6,764 bases of DNA from an uncultured Actinomycetes bacterium (GTDB taxonomy: Bacteria > Actinomycetota > Actinomycetes > S36-B12), in the NCBI GenBank assembly GCA_913061025.1, contig CAJXUJ010000072.1, positions 1 through 6,764 on the forward strand, in the 5' to 3' direction. Every line of letters starts with the position of its first letter. The first letter of the stretch is position 1. Made by a program: the position numbers and the translations under genes. Of the stretch, positions 5,844 to 6,764 are shown in pieces. The notes under the pieces are model-generated. The model made no database searches. It was not told where the DNA came from and saw only the letters and a list, made by a program, of their open reading frames with translations.

Positions 5844-6006
5844 GTCCGCCGAAGACCGTAGGTCGCTCGATCACCCGATCGAGTCGAAGGCCCCGCAGAG
5901 GCGGGCGGCCCACGCAGGTGAGTGTTAGCAGATTCTGCTGCGCCCCTGTGTGCGCGATGCCCCTCCTGAGGATCCCTCGTTCGGTCCGTACAAGGAGGGA
6001 GACCCG
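5844..6006 (+). promoter_or_regulatory. Ribosomal protein L10 leader (autoregulatory 5' UTR of rplJ)
   Basis: The 163 bases before rplJ look like the RNA leader to which the L10/L12 complex binds to repress its own translation. The conserved-looking strings GCCGAAGACCGTAGGT (about 5848-5863) and GGCGGCCCACGCAGG (about 5904-5918) resemble those I recall from actinobacterial L10 leaders. Pairings found by eye are GTCCGCC (5844-5850) with GGCGGGC (5900-5906), a perfect 7-bp hairpin CTCGATC/GATCGAG (5866-5883), a local hairpin GGCC-CCGC/GCGG-GC-GGCC (5889-5910) that excludes the first pairing, a 5-bp hairpin AGCAG/CTGCT (5927-5939), and CCCTCCT (5961-5967) with the Shine-Dalgarno AGGAGGG (5993-5999). 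The last would hide the ribosome site. No covariance search was possible. Confidence 0.6.
5993..5999 (+). promoter_or_regulatory. Strong Shine-Dalgarno of rplJ, maskable by an upstream anti-SD
   Basis: AGGAGGG lies seven to eight bases before ATG 6007 and decides that start over the GTG at 5950 in the same open frame. Its exact complement CCCTCCT is at 5961-5967, with 25 bases between the two, so a 7-bp duplex can close off the ribosome site. Confidence 0.75.
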
Positions 6007-6735
6007 ATGGCCCGGCCAGACAAAGTCGCGACCGTCGCCGAGATCACCGATCGGTTCCGGTCCTCTGCTGCTGCTGTTCTCACCGACTACCGCGGTCTAT
6101 CCGTTGCCCAGATGAAGGAACTTCGTCGTTCCCTGGGTGACGCGGTGACCTTCTCGGTCGTGAAGAACACGCTTACCAAGCGCGCGGCTGCCGAGGCTGG
6201 CATCGAGGGAATCGACGAACTACTCGTTGGCCCGAGCGCCATCGCGTTCGTCGATGGTGATCCCGTGGACGCCGCGAAGGGCATCCGTAACTTCGCTAAG
6301 GACAACCCCGATCTAGTCGTCAAGGGCGGCTACATGGATGGCGCCATCCTCACCGCTGAGGATTTCGCCAAGCTTGCCGATCTGGAATCCCGCGAGGTTC
6401 TGCTGTCCAAGCTCGCCGGTGCGATGAAGGCCAAGCAGTCTCAGGCTGCCGCGCTCTTCGCAGCACCCCTCGCCCAGGCCGCACGTGCGTTCGGCGCGCT
6501 GCAGACCAAGGTCGAGGCAGACCCAGCCGCTGCAGCCGCAGCGGCAGAGGCTCCGGCGGCAGAGGAAGCACCCGAAGCCGCTGAAGCAGCACCCGCTGAC
6601 GACGCTGTCGAGGCACCCGCCGACGCAGCGACCGATGCCCCCGCATCCGAGGAATCGGAGACCACTGAAGCTTCCGACGCACCGACGTCCGGCGATGAGC
6701 CGGCCGCCGAGGCGGAGGAGACCACCGAGGGCTGA
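6007..6735 (+). CDS. rplJ: 50S ribosomal protein L10 with long acidic C-terminal tail
   Basis: L10 (uL10) is the base of the ribosomal stalk: its N-terminal domain binds 23S rRNA with L11 and its C-terminal helix carries L7/L12 dimers. The 242-residue product opens with MARPDKVATVAEITDRF and shows the family motifs DYRGLSVAQMKELRRSL (about 27-43), VKNTL (52-56), a GPSAIAF strand, and KGGYMDG. The stalk helix that takes up L7/L12 follows SREVLLSKLAGAMKAKQSQAAALF and runs through APLAQAARAFGAL to about residue 168. Bacterial L10 usually ends near residue 165-180. Here about 71 further residues follow (172-242), rich in Ala, Glu, Asp, Pro, Ser and Thr, with no Lys or Arg. The start is set by a strong Shine-Dalgarno (AGGAGGG). 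The gene has its own leader RNA and is expected to precede rplL. Identification is secure. Confidence 0.97.
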   Translation: MARPDKVATVAEITDRFRSSAAAVLTDYRGLSVAQMKELRRSLGDAVTFSVVKNTLTKRAAAEAGIEGIDELLVGPSAIAFVDGDPVDAAKGIRNFAKDNPDLVVKGGYMDGAILTAEDFAKLADLESREVLLSKLAGAMKAKQSQAAALFAAPLAQAARAFGALQTKVEADPAAAAAAAEAPAAEEAPEAAEAAPADDAVEAPADAATDAPASEESETTEASDAPTSGDEPAAEAEETTEG

Positions 6736-6742
6736 TGCCCAC

Positions 6743-6757
6743 CCGGCCCTCGGCCGG
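6743..6757 (+). terminator. Small hairpin just downstream of rplJ
   Basis: CCGGCC (6743-6748) pairs with GGCCGG (6752-6757) around a CTC loop, eight bases after the rplJ stop. No T-tract is visible before the window ends. In rplJ-rplL operons such a hairpin may act as a partial attenuator or processing site; that role is inferred. Confidence 0.35.
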
Positions 6758-6764
6758 AATGACC

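Noticed and set aside
5950..6006. N-terminal extension of L10 from GTG 5950
   Set aside because: It would translate the leader including the Shine-Dalgarno; the family start MARPDK at 6007 is well supported.
1..6764. tRNA, rRNA, CRISPR array, insertion sequence or phage attachment site
   Set aside because: None was seen: no cloverleaf-like segment, no regularly spaced direct repeats with unique spacers, no transposase frame and no terminal inverted repeats.

Overview
The window reads as a high-GC actinobacterial chromosome segment. Composition is strongly G+C-rich, several genes start with GTG, the ribosomal protein L10 sequence and its RNA leader look actinobacterial, and there are two secreted proteins with Sec signal peptides of Gram-positive style. 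The exact genus cannot be told from the sequence alone. All five genes lie on the plus strand.

Region 1 (1-2739) is part of a branched-chain amino acid-type (Liv/HAAT) ABC importer. It holds the 3' part of a LivM-like permease (1-1308) and, after a 159-base gap with a plausible promoter, the cognate type I substrate-binding protein (1468-2739). The permease has a large acidic insert of about 170 residues in an extracytoplasmic loop, built mainly from a hexapeptide of the form (T/S)EDDF(L/A). A 215-codon stretch around it has no Lys, Arg or His. The binding-protein gene is intact in every visible respect except for one in-frame TAG at 2077-2079 (codon 204 of 423). It is either a very young pseudogene or a sequencing error. 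LivH and the ATPases LivG/LivF are not in the window.

Region 2 (2768-4530) starts 28 bases after the binding-protein gene, so the two are probably co-transcribed. It encodes a secreted alpha/beta hydrolase of 573 residues with a readable Ser-Asp-His triad and ends in a strong hairpin. A secreted hydrolase beside an importer suggests, without proving it, extracellular release of a substrate followed by uptake.

Region 3 (4598-5770) is a single multi-pass membrane protein of the LtrA (low temperature requirement A) family. It has a GTG start with no Shine-Dalgarno sequence and a more relaxed codon choice than its neighbours.

Region 4 (5771-6764) is rplJ (ribosomal protein L10) behind a structured leader. 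The leader matches the L10 autoregulatory type and can mask the ribosome binding site with a perfect 7-base duplex. The L10 protein carries an unusual acidic Ala/Glu/Pro-rich C-terminal tail of about 70 residues. A small hairpin follows, and rplL would be expected just beyond the window.

The points most worth a second look are the acidic permease insert, the lone amber codon in the binding protein, the binding protein's lack of a lipobox together with its basic C-terminal tail, and the rplJ leader and L10 tail. I did not find a clearly new multi-gene system.
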